This document shows, one piece after another, positions 35,046-44,150 of a stretch of 64,000 nt of DNA. The first letter of the stretch is position 1. Each line of letters opens with the position of its first letter. Below the pieces are notes generated by a model, which saw nothing but the letters and a program-made list of their open reading frames with translations, ran no database searches and was not told the DNA's origin. The position numbers and the translations under genes were made by a program. The stretch lies in the NCBI GenBank assembly GCA_963931865.1, contig OZ007514.1, forward strand, positions 5,930,646 through 5,994,645. Direction: 5' to 3'. Source of the stretch: Axinella damicornis. Taxonomy: Eukaryota; Porifera; Demospongiae; Axinellida; Axinellidae.

Positions 35046-35546
35046 CCCTTTACCAACCAATGACTGCAAAACCCGTCATGAAACTTTCACCTTCATGATG
35101 TCACATCCGGCAATGTCCTTGGGAGATAGGCTCTGCGCCATCAGAAAGGGCGGGGCAGGGGGAGGTGGGTGGGTGCACCCGAAGGGTGCAAACAGCATGG
35201 CCGTGTCAGGGCTCAGCTTTAAACAGCCCTTGGTTGGAGCCGGGTAGGCCATTTCTCGGGTTTTAAGCATAAATGGGCCTAGAAAACAGTGGTCTCACCT
35301 TGCAGAGCCTCGAATTCCAGTGTTCAAGGCTGATTTTTCTGCTAGAGCGAGTTACCGTCGCCCGAGCATCTTGATCGCGTACACGTTAACGAGTGGGTGT
35401 GGTCAGAATCATGAATGGGGAAAGCATGGCTGTGTGCAGTTCTGTGTGAAGTTTTGAGTGTGAAAACCGATGGGAACCTTATCTAGGGTATGTTTAAGTA
35501 GATTACAAGATAAAACTGACCTCCAGAATCTGTGGTTGGTAAAGAG
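35046..35546. mobile_element. TTAA-flanked piggyBac-like non-autonomous element
   Basis: TTAA lies at 35042-35045 and 35547-35550. The inverted ends are CCCTTTACCAACC and GGTTGGTAAAGAG. Blocks A, B and D carry one TTAA at the same place (for example 12838-12842, CTAATTAAAGGTTGG) and no insert. piggyBac transposases use TTAA and leave CCC-type ends. The interior matches the 511-bp repeats at 56252 and 57100 in reverse, and has no transposase. Confidence 0.85.
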
Positions 35547-35654
35547 TTAAAGCTTCGTGAAAGTGCTTTCCCAACAAGTACACAAATACGTGTGGCATCT
35601 ATAAGAACAAGTGGATAGCCAGAGCCACCTTCGTTGAAGATATATACCTGATCT

Positions 35655-35710
35655 CGGAAATCGAGCAGACGATGCCTCAACAGGCTAGAAAGCCACTTGA
35701 GACAGTTGGA
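35655..35710 (+). pseudogene. DVTFDLSEIEQ exon-like segment, copy C (degraded)
   Basis: Only the SEIEQTMPQQARK part remains, and the start of the exon is replaced. It is not open through the later half. Confidence 0.3.
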
Positions 35711-35922
35711 GATCGACAGCCCTTTGTAGCTTTGCTGTCAGTGTAGCTGTTTTGATCAGTCAAGTCCAGAGCCCAGGTTTTACAGTGATCCCCAAAGAGC
35801 CCACACTTAGGATTGTGTCATTCCTGCTCCCGTCCTGTTTCCTGTTTCCTGCTTTCCAGTTACCCCTCTTGTGCTCATCATGTACTCATCTTGTGCTCAT
35901 CTTGTGCTCATCTTGTGCACAG

Positions 35923-36007
35923 GGGTGCTAAGCTGAGTGTGGTGAAGCAAGGGAGGAGGAGGAGGAGGAGGAGGGAGATGTTGAGGGACATGTCCCCATC
36001 ATCATGA
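35923..36007 (+). CDS. Arg-rich exon-like segment, copy C
   Basis: Reads GAKLSVVKQGRRRRRRREML, continuing RDMSPSS, with the same splice sites as the other copies. Confidence 0.4.
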
Positions 36008-36111
36008 GTAAGTACGACCTGAAGCACATGCCAATATACTGTGTAGTGAACTCACAGTAGTTTGTGTGTCTGCTCACACTGTTCTCCTTTTTCCTCGTGA
36101 TTCTTTCCTTA

Positions 36112-36146
<35 letters not shown>

Positions 36147-36152
36147 TCCCAG

Positions 36153-36260
36153 GTGCTGGTGGTGGAATCGGTGCCATTGGCATATGTTAGAAAGAGTGCT
36201 GCACCTGGAAAGGTTGGCATGGACCAAGACCCAACAGAGGCTGTGCTCAAATACACAAAG
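36153..36260 (+). CDS. LVVESVPLA exon-like segment, copy C (intact form)
   Basis: 108 nt, acceptor TTCCCAG, donor AAAG/GTCAGT, phase 0 at both ends. Reads VLVVESVPLAYVRKSAAPGK and then VGMDQDPTEAVLKYTK. This is the only uninterrupted copy. The family is not recognised. Confidence 0.45.
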
Positions 36261-36312
36261 GTCAGTTATACCATGTTAGATGAATTTCTTGACCATCCAA
36301 TTCCTGAGCAAG

Positions 36313-36440
36313 TCAGTGGGTGATAGCCTCATTCTCAGCCTTCCTTCTAGCTTTTTGGGCAACAGCTGGGTCGAGGTCCTCTGGAGTGAATTCTGGCTCC
36401 GTGTCCACGTTTGGGTCAACAGAGGTGGCCTTGTTCCAGA
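36313..36440 (-). CDS. TPEDLDPAVAQKA minus-strand terminal segment, copy C
   Basis: Reads VDPNVDTEPEFTPEDLDPAV, then AQKARRKAENEAITH and stop. See copy B. Confidence 0.4.
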
Positions 36441-37732
36441 TGGTAAAAGGGGAGGGGAAACCGTCTCCTCTCTCCGTTTATACCCTGGGAACAAGGCAGC
36501 AATTGGTGGCATCCATGTCAAGAAAGTTCTCAGAGAATTCCCCTCAAGGTCCAGTGTCCAGAGATAGACCAAGAGCTCCAGAATTAGGAACAATAGTTTC
36601 AGACTAGCTCTCTCAACCCAGGGCTTACTGTAGGTGTGGTCACTCGTGGGCACACCTGTGTACCTGACTTGAGTGGGTGTGTTCAATGGTGGAAGCCACT
36701 GATCGTAGCCTCATTCCCAGGCTACGTGGGAGTAGAGAAGTGGCCAGGGAACGAGGCTATCGCTCTGATTACTGTGCTCTCACTCGTCATACCCATCAAA
36801 GTTCATTAGTATTTGCTGTTGCCTACAATGTATGACCATCACACCTCAGAACCACAGACTGTGTGGTGGTCAGTGGATGAAGGGGACACGACCTTTCATT
36901 CAAGGTCTCCACATTCCTATCCTGTACATGACTTCCACGTTCAACTTCTTTGAGAGGGTGGGGCACATGGGCCAGGTTGAAAGAGCTATCCTCCAAGCAC
37001 TGATTTGGTATTTCGATTAGACAAAGGTCAAGTACCCTCCTCAGTACTCAGCGGAGTCCAGTATAGGATGCATGTTCTTATGTCAGCTTAGAGCGGTAAT
37101 TACATACCTAAGCTGTTGCTGAGGTCAATCACATTGCAGTTACACTGTCCTCTGGACATTCTCCACAGCTTTGGCAGTTCACATGTAGCAAATGGAATGA
37201 GACTTTCTCAGTCTTAGACCGGACTGTCTACATTAAACCAAGGCAACAGTAGGCATGTAGATCTAATGACTGGGTAAAATATTATATTGCAGAACTGACG
37301 TCACGTAATAATGTTGTGTGGATCTGTGTGGACCCTGCCTTCCATACTCCATAGTGGCATTGATCACTTCACTGGTCAGTACAGTCACAGCTGTCATTCG
37401 TAGCCATGCTTACAAGAGCGCTTCTTACATGTAGTCAGAAAGAATCTGTACGGTAGAATATTTATCATATGTCTGCATTAATCCAGATCCATGTGAACCT
37501 GCTCAAGTTGACGGACCCTCCCTCCCCCTTCCATAGTTACTTTGTGTGAGTGGCGTAGCATTGTGATCAGCATGAATTCAATGATGTCCTCAAAGAGTAT
37601 TGTCACATTTATGCTACAAGTTGCACTCGGTAAATATTATCAGCCAGCGTCACCATCCTCAGAAAGTCAAGATTGAGATATGGAGCTTTGGATGGTGCCT
37701 GTGCAATGAGCAGGAAGGAGCCTTGAAATCAT
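36441..37732. other. Block C tail, non-coding
   Basis: Aligned with 8160-9420 and 49100-49760. It includes the palindrome at 36706-36759. No exon is supported. Confidence 0.5.
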
Positions 37733-38168
37733 GAAACTGCATACCCAGCATCCCTTTGTAAAGACAGCAGGACCATGTGTGTACAATTTTGTTGACGGCT
37801 TCTGTGTCCTTTATTACGTTCTCAGTGCCACCGCCGGGGGAGGAGTCTTGTACAGATCAGCCCCTCCCAGTGGCCTTGGGCCAGATGACCCAGCTGTGAG
37901 GAGCCATCCCCCCGGAACATACGGTGCAGGTACGTACACCCATCTGTCACTATGTCTACGCGTGTACACTGAAACTGCTTACCCAGCATCCCTTTGTAAA
38001 GACAGCAGGACCATGTGTGTACAATTTTGTTGACAGCTTCTGTGTCCTTTATTACGTTCTCAGTGCCACCGCCGGGGGAGGAGTCTTGTGCAGATCAGCC
38101 CCTCCCAGTGGCATTGGACCAGATTGACCCAGCTGTGAGGAGCCATCCCCCCGGAACATACGGTGCAG
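37733..38168 (+). CDS. Tandemly duplicated unrecognised exon (238-bp period)
   Basis: Two copies (37733-37928 and 37971-38167) of an acceptor TTCTCAG plus an exon reading ATAGGGVLYRSAPPSGLGPD and DPAVRSHPPGTYGA, with donor GCAG/GTACGT. The second copy has one extra base (AGATTGACCC), which breaks the frame. I do not recognise the protein. Confidence 0.35.
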
Positions 38169-38209
38169 GTACGTAATGTCGTTCCCAGACGCACGCAGGT
38201 GTGCAATGT

Positions 38210-38249
38210 CCTGGTACGATTCATCACGTGCTTTATGTCAAGTGGACGT

Positions 38250-38280
<31 letters not shown>

Positions 38281-38484
38281 GTGACCCAACCGCAAATAAG
38301 TTTAAAAACCGCCGACGAAGTTGTGTAGGTCGTCTGAGAGTCTCAACTAGCCGCGGAGCGTTCGAACCGAGCCGACTGGATGATGAACGGCCTTCAGGGC
38401 CTGCTGAAACGACTACGGCCCCCCCCCCCCCTACGTCCACCCTTGTGTCCACCTGACGTCACTCACGTGATGAATCGTACCAGG
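38210..38484. mobile_element. Foldback element with poly-G and poly-C arms
   Basis: CCTGGTACGATTCATCACGTG at the left is the inverse of the right end. Next inside, AGTGGACGTG followed by 30 G (38250-38279) faces poly-C and ACGTCCAC (38420-38442). The G-run is thus one arm of an inverted repeat. Confidence 0.7.
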
Positions 38485-38714
38485 CCTTCCCCGTTTTTCG
38501 CCGCCCTTCCGCATCCGTGTATTATTGTCAACGGAAACTGAAGAACAGAAAAAACGGGGTAGGCCTGGGAACGAGGCTACTAACTGCAGGTGTTCGTCTA
38601 TTTTGCCGAGGCAGATCTATAACTCACCATAGCACTGCAGACACTTTAGTAGCCCATTTTGTCCTACACCTTATCAATTATGATAGGCACTTGGTATCGC
38701 CTACTGCACAGTGA

Positions 38715-39237
38715 TAACAATTGTATTGTAAACTAACCACTCTGCCAAAAGTAAAGCTTCGCGCTAAACTGACGATGTGTGCGCGCGCCATTCAAATTGA
38801 CCGTGCCCACCCTTTCCATCCTGGTGCGCTCTTACGGCACTATTACTGGTAATGCCAGGCAACGCATAACACGCTAAATTCATACAATATGCTAGGTTTG
38901 TAAAAGTTTGAGCATGCTCCCTGTGTAATCTCATGCACTTGTTTTCTGTGTAAAAGAGAAAGCGACTGAGAACAAGTCTGCATATACATGAGCGGAGTCT
39001 CAACGCCTAAAATCCAGCCGGGCTGCTAGTACTAGGCCTGCACGACGTAGCTGGAGACACAAAATTACGGAGCTATGAGTTCGCTAATGGGAAAGGGTTG
39101 CCGATGTTTACCTGAACGATGAATTGGTGGAAAAAATCATAGTCTTATCCGTTCAGTATGTGAAACGTATGACATGACGTACATGTATTATATGCTGCCT
39201 CAGTCACTGACAGAATCAACCGTTGATGCGGTTTGTG
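38715..39237. other. No gene seen
   Basis: No conserved frame, repeat or motif was recognised between the foldback region and the PSMC1 exon. Confidence 0.5.
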
Positions 39238-39372
39238 CTATAGGTACAGTCCCTCTGGTGCACCCTCGGTCTTGCGGTAGAGAACATTCTCCTTGGACTT
39301 GCGGAAGTCCTCACTTGTCACCTTCATTCGCCGTTCTCACAGTGCCATCAGGCCAGCCTCCGTGCAGATGGC
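39238..39372 (-). pseudogene. PSMC1: PSMC1 (26S proteasome Rpt2) last exon with in-frame stop
   Basis: PSMC1 is an AAA-ATPase of the proteasome base that unfolds substrates. The minus frame reads AICTEAGLMAL, stop, [20 protein letters not shown] and [12 protein letters not shown], then TAG at 39238-39240. This matches the conserved end of Rpt2, including the C-terminal L-Y-L that docks in the 20S core. The residue at the stop should be R; the codon is TGA where CGA is expected, a CpG transition. An acceptor (CTCCTCAG) precedes it, so it is not a processed copy. No other PSMC1 exon was found. SEC63 pieces occupy the upstream side on the other strand. Confidence 0.75.
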
Positions 39373-39414
39373 CTGAGGAGAGAGAGACAGTGAGCAGTGC
39401 CTGCTGCAGATGAC

Positions 39415-39500
39415 ACCCTCCCTCCCTCCCTCTCTCCCTCCCCCCTCCCTCCCTCTCTCCCTCCCCCCTCCCTCCCTCTCTCCCTCCTTCCTCCATCTCA
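39415..39500. repeat. CT-rich (CCCTCCCTCTCT)n tract
   Basis: Three near-identical runs of CCCTCCCTCTCTCCCTCCCC. It also serves as the polypyrimidine tract ahead of the SEC63-like exon. Confidence 0.9.
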
Positions 39501-39523
39501 CTTTCTTCTCTCTACTTTACAAG

Positions 39524-40001
39524 TTGTCGACGATGATGACCACCATAAGATCACAGCTGGTTCTGTTGTCACGGTAACAGTCACACTCAAGAGACAAGGA
39601 TTGCTGGTGAGTTTCCAGGAAAATGCTGGTCCCTCCCACCAACCCCGCCTATGAGTACCACGGTGTATCGACGGAGACCCTCCTGGGCCCGGAGCCAGAT
39701 GAGAAGACTCCAGCATTAGAGGAGGACGGGGTGATGGAGCCTGAAACACTAGGTGGAGTAACTGCAGACGGGCATCTGTTGAACTCCAAGAAAGGAGCGG
39801 GAGGGGGCGGGGGGAAGGCATGGCAGAAGCCACAGAGGAAGAAGAAGGGGAAAGCTGCAGGCAGTGGTGTGCGGAGGAGACGGCCCGGGGGCAAGCCTGG
39901 GAGGAGGGAGGAAGAGAACAAGACCCAGCGAGACAAAGCCGAGGGCTCAGACACAGACGAACGACTAGCCAACGACACACAGGTGAAGAAAGCTGATGAA
40001 G
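39524..40001 (+). pseudogene. SEC63: SEC63-like exon, C-terminal region (frameshifted)
   Basis: SEC63 is an ER membrane J-protein that helps the Sec61 channel import proteins. After an acceptor TTTACAAG the frame reads VDDDDHHKITAGSVVTVTVT and LKRQGLLVSFQEN, matching the Sec63 segment with D-D-x-x-x-I-T-x-G-S-x-V-T-V. It then stops at 39652. The next frame continues to 40001 with an acidic and Lys/Arg-rich run (KAWQKPQRKKKGK), as in Sec63. One extra A in GAAAATGC would explain the shift. The donor is GAAG/GTACGG. The N-terminal membrane and J-domain exons are not in the window. Confidence 0.6.
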
Positions 40002-40059
40002 GTACGGCAACCCCTGAGGGCAAACGGGCGCGGTTAGACTGTCCGTCTGTCTTCTTCAG

Positions 40060-40185
40060 AGAGTGACGGGGAGGTGCAGAGGGAGGTGCAGAGGGAAGGG
40101 GAGGGAGAGGGGGAGGAGGAGGAGGAGGAGTGGGATAAGCTACAGGGAGACGTGAAGCAGAAGAGATGGTACGAGAGCTCCAACA
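40060..40185 (+). pseudogene. SEC63: SEC63-like next exon, broken at its 3' end
   Basis: A 58-bp intron (40002-40059) separates it from the previous exon, phase 1. It reads SDGEVQREVQREGEGEGEEE, then EEEWDKLQGDVKQKR, like the acidic EW-x-x-L-Q region of Sec63. Around WYESSNM the similarity ends and a duplicated non-coding segment begins. The final Brl-domain strand is missing. Confidence 0.55.
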
Positions 40186-40300
40186 TGGATGGATGTAAAG
40201 CCGTTGGTCCCGGGGTACTGGTTAATATTAGCATTCATGCTATTCCGGTTACCTCGTTAGCCACTCTACATGGTGGTTTCTCATAAAAGAGGGCTGGATC

Positions 40301-41086
40301 CTGTTCATGCACCGTACAAATGTATTTCCCCAGCACGATTTCATTCTGGGCAACTCTCAACTCTTGAGGTGTGTGGTTTGCTAGCCGCGGGTTCAGCACA
40401 TCTGTGCTCTTCATTGTGTGTTTGCGGAAAGCCTGGGTACGAGGCTACATTGTATGTAACTAAGGCGACGAATGAATCTCTCATGAAAATTTGTACGTAT
40501 ACGGTAGACGGATAAATTTGTACCAGGATTGTCATCACACTGGCCGCCTCTCAGTGCAGTGGCCAGTGGAAGTGCTGACGTAGGACTTACCAGCTATTTG
40601 TTGTTGGCAGCAAACGCCCTAAGGCGGTGTCCATTGTTGTCAGCTTTATGATTCATGTCTAATCTTCCCTTCTGTAGCTAGAAAGCTAACATGGAGGGCT
40701 ACCCTGTTCATGCACCGTACAAATGTATTTCCCCAGCACGATTTCATTCTGGGCAACTCTCAACTCTTGAGGTGTGTGGTTTGCTAGCCGCGGGTTCAGC
40801 ACATCTGTGCTCTTCATTGTGTGTTTGCGGAAAGCCTGGGTACGAGGCTACATTGTATGTAACTAAGGCGATGAATTAATCTCTCATGAAAATTTGTACG
40901 TATACGGTAGACGGATAAATTTGTACCAGGATTGTCATCACACTGGCCGCCTCTCAGTGCAGTGGCCAGTGGAAGTGCTGACATAGGACTTACCAGCTAT
41001 TTGTTGTTGGCAGCAAATGCCCTAAGGCGGTGTCCATTGTTGTCAGCTTTATGATTCATGTCTGATCTTCCCTTCTGTAGCTAGAA
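40301..41086. repeat. Tandem duplication, two copies of about 383 bp
   Basis: Bases 40301-40683 recur at 40704-41086 (offset 403) with few differences. Each copy contains GCCTGGGTACGAGGCTA, an end of the palindromic family. It follows directly on the broken SEC63 exon. Confidence 0.85.
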
Positions 41087-41169
41087 CTACAATCCAGAGT
41101 CAAAACTGGAGTAAGCAGCTTCAAGAGTGTCTTTATGGACAGTAATTAACGTTAACAGACTGGACTAGG

Positions 41170-41816
41170 ATGAATCAAACGGCTCTCTATGCTGTTTCTG
41201 AGTCGTATGCAAGCTGCACTAACCTCTCACACTTTCGCAGCTTATCCCTGACTAGGGGCACAACTGTGGGTGTCTGCTTTCTTCTCTGCCTTCTCAAGCT
41301 CGTACTTATCTGTGCCTCAAAGACCTGGAAGACCATCCACCAGCGGTTGTTCCTGTACCTCACCATATCGACCATCCTCTACCTTGCCATCCTTACGCTG
41401 CACTTTGAGCACTACTTTGATTACCCGGGTCAGGACAAATTCTGTGTTGCAGTCGGGTTCCTGGATGAGTATAGTGGAATGGTGCAGCTATTTTTTACCC
41501 TGGGAATAACACTCTTCCTCTTTGCTGACGTGTGCTTCAAATGCATGAAAAAGGACTGTGTCAGCATCGTGCCTGACCGATTTCCAGATGTTTGGAAGTC
41601 TGTGAAATGTGCTAGGATACTGGAGATAACATTTTTGGCCTATCTTTTGTCTTACCAGCAATCATTGCTCTGGTCCCTTTCTTTCGTGTTTCCTATGGCG
41701 AGACAGGACCATGGTGCTGGATCAAGACCGTGAAGGATTGCAAGAGGAGTGATGATGGCTTTTGGGAACAGATGGGCTTGTGGTACATCCCATTTGCTGC
41801 GGTTGCTCTCTTCAGC
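41170..41816 (+). pseudogene. Seven-transmembrane receptor-like gene, frameshifted and truncated at TM5
   Basis: The Met at 41170 gives an extracellular N-tail with two N-x-S/T sites, then TM1 (VGVCFLLCLLKLVLICA), TM2 (LFLYLTISTILYLAILTL), TM3 with its Cys (FCVAVGFLDEYSGMV) and TM4. Near 41632 a T-run of five shifts frame. One more T would continue as FGLSFVLPAIIALVPFF and the loop GETGPWCWI, whose Cys should pair with TM3. TM5 (LWYIPFAAVALFSF) ends where an inverted copy of 41702-41750 begins. The layout resembles secretin/cAMP-receptor-like GPCRs; the exact family is not certain. Confidence 0.6.
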
Positions 41817-41860
41817 TTCGATCCTCTTGCAATCCTTGATCCAGCACCATGGTCCTGTCT
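41813..41860. repeat. Inverted copy of the receptor's own sequence
   Basis: Reverse complement of 41702-41750, missing eight bases (ACCGTGAA). It joins the receptor to the foldback that follows. Confidence 0.85.
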
Positions 41861-41885
41861 GCCAGGACCTACCCCCTTAACATAT

Positions 41886-42264
41886 GCATTTTACCATACT
41901 TAAGCACTGTGGTGTAGCTTACGGCCTATGACTCCCTTTTCGCTCACAGACGGAAAGGACACACACGTTAACGCTCTGGGGCCACTCGGCCTTGCTGTGC
42001 ACTTCATTTGGATACTATAGTCTGGCCCTCCAGCGTCTGTCCGCTGGTCAGGACCAACCCCCTTAACATATGCATTTGACCATACTTAAGGGGGTAGGTC
42101 CCGGCCGGCGGGCAGATGTTAGAGGGCCAGATTATAGTATGCAAATGAAGCGCATAGCAAGAGCGAGTGGCCTAGACCGTTAACGTTTGTGTCCTTTCCG
42201 TCTGTGAGTGAAAAGGGAGTCATAGGCCGTAAGCTACTCCCCAGTGCTTAAGTGTGGTATAATG
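41886..42264. mobile_element. 379-bp near-palindrome (foldback)
   Basis: The arms 41886-42074 and 42076-42264 are inverse copies with scattered differences, meeting at CCCCCTTAAC...CTTAAGGGGG. There is no coding content. Confidence 0.8.
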
Positions 42265-42815
42265 CGGAGCCAGTGAAGCTGTCACAGCACTCTGTGAATT
42301 CCAATATTTGAACCCCACGTGCCCAAACAATCAACTGCAGCACAGGATGAATGGGTGGACGGTTGCTTTTACTACTGTGTCTCTGCTCTGCTCTCTGGAG
42401 GGAAGCCTGGCTGCAACCTGACCAGCTGCTAACAGCTCCCCTCCTTCCAGTGCTCTGTGTTCCTTGTTCCCCCACCACCTTCCTCCGTCTCGCAACACAG
42501 CCCCAGGACAAGTTCTGGTGCATAGGGAGAAACTTAGCTGGGGACACAATGTGTTGAGCCTGTCCACGAATGTGTATGTTTAATTGACAAGCATTGATGA
42601 TTATCAATCATGCTACATAGCTACAAATTATAATACATATTTATGTCTTCATTGAAGTATTCCAAGACTCAAGTGTTCACTTTGGCCTGTTGTCTGAAAT
42701 TACACTGAGCATTCTTCTTTCGATTACGTCTAGGACGCTGGATATTTGAAGTTTCACTTCACTCTGGATCTGCTTTGCCATCTGTGCCTGCATCTGGCTT
42801 AGCTGTGTCTGCGTC

Positions 42816-43094
42816 TCACTTAGCTGTGTCTGTCTCGCTTAGCTGTGCCTGTGTCGTGGTCTGCTGCTCTTCCAACGTATCGACCCTTTCTTCTAAAGTT
42901 TTTACTCTCTCGCATAACTTGTTAACACTCCTAGCTGCGCGGAGGGTGTCTCGCTGCAAGCTCCGCGTTTCGGTAACCACCCTTTGGGAACGTCTTTTCG
43001 CCTTCTCTATCATTCGCTCCCCACTGCCACTCTCACTGCTACTCACTGTACTCTGTGCTGACGAACTTGGTCCTCGATGCCTTTTCAGTGGCAT
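42816..43094 (-). pseudogene. Short coiled-coil protein, probably frame-broken
   Basis: The Met at 43094 opens MPLKRHRGPSSSAQSTVSSS, a basic Ser-rich start, then a heptad-like coil (NKLCERVKTLEERVDTLEEQ). It stops at 42816 after AQLSETDTAK. Two bases more in the first of two CTAAG-GAGAC units would join a second frame reading QLSETQTQLSQMQAQMAKQI down to about 42690. The product is not recognised. It could be a transposon-encoded coiled-coil protein. Confidence 0.4.
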
Positions 43095-43301
43095 TTTCTC
43101 TCTAAGCAGCGAACAGCGAGAAATCCAGGTGGAAGTGAGAAAACCAGGTACAGGTAGGAGTTATCTGCTGCACGGCGGCGCGCGCAGGGCCAATTCAAAT
43201 CGCTAGTGCTAAATGACGTAGGTGAACAAAGCGCACCTGCGCTGCGTCATTTCATTACCTAATAAGGGCATGTCAACTCTGGCCGGCGTTATTTGGAGTA
43301 A

Positions 43302-43928
43302 TAGTCTCGCGTGGCCCAGACCCTTCCCGCGGCGATTAGTGGGCGGGGCGGGAGGAGGGGAGGAGGGAAGAAGGGTCTGGTGACTCTGAACAGGATGTTG
43401 TTGGCTCTGCCGGAATGCTGGTAGAACCAACCAGATTGAAGCAGCATGTAATTTGTGGCACGATTTCCGCTTTGAGCGCGTGACTAGATTTATAGTTGAC
43501 ATGGCCGAGAAGATTCAAGACTGCCTCCTTAGCAGCTTCACAGCTTGGCTACACGCAGTTGATGTCCAAACAAAGCGAAGATAATTTGCGTGCGATACGG
43601 ACGTCTCCGTGAGTCTCCACACGGGTTCTGGAATGTCTCAATGTTAGGTCTCCTTCGCGTACTACTCTTCGGCAAGTCTTTGAGGCAGACGCTACAGTGC
43701 TCTTCCTTGATAGCCATGGCTCTAGCTGTGTGCTCGATTAACTACTAGTATAGTATACTTGAGGTAAGTCACGTGCAATATTACATTTACGGAAGATTAT
43801 TTCAGTAATTACATTCCATTTTGCAACGGTATCTTGTTCAGAGTCACCAGACCCTTCTTCCTCCCGCCCCTCCCCTTTCGCCCCGCCCCACTAATCGTCG
43901 CAGTAAGGAGCTGGGCCAAGCGAGACTA
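43302..43928. mobile_element. 627-bp foldback element with about 93-bp arms
   Basis: The left arm (TAGTCTCG... to CTCTGAACA, about 43394) is the inverse of the right arm from 43834 to CGAGACTA at 43928. The interior has no recognisable gene. Block D starts immediately to its right. Confidence 0.8.
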
Positions 43929-44029
43929 GATAATATAGTCCCTATGGTTACCCCCATGAGATGTTTGGAGAAGGTATATATTGAAGATGTGTTTCTATTT
44001 TGATACCTATTTCTTTATGACATCTTCAG

Positions 44030-44150
44030 GCATCTATGCTGTTGTGATCCTGAAAGATGGTGAGAGTGACAGTGGTGAGGAGACGGCTCAGAGTCTGAAG
44101 CAGTTAGTGAAAAGAAGATTGGCTCCTTTGCTGTCCCTCAGCTAGTTATG
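44030..44150 (+). pseudogene. Acetyl-CoA-synthetase-like exon, copy D (frameshifted)
   Basis: Reads GIYAVVILKDGESDSGEETA and QSLKQLVK, then leaves frame at the four-A run shared with A and C. The splice sites are intact. Confidence 0.5.

Larger units (their letters stand above)
25140..37720. repeat. Segmental duplication block C
   Basis: Matches A from its death-domain exon onward, but with large insertions: 26.4-28.1 kb (including another death-domain exon), 30.3-33.4 kb (extra minisatellite and foldback element) and the TTAA-flanked element at 35046-35546. It ends just before the duplicated exon at 37733. Confidence 0.75.

Noticed and set aside
38060..38456. Pro- or Gly-rich frames over the poly-G/poly-C foldback
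   Set aside because: Produced by homopolymers within inverted arms.
42331..42607. Leu-rich secreted-like frame near 42351 and frames on the other strand
   Set aside because: No splice sites, domain or conservation. It lies beside the foldback and could be read in several ways.
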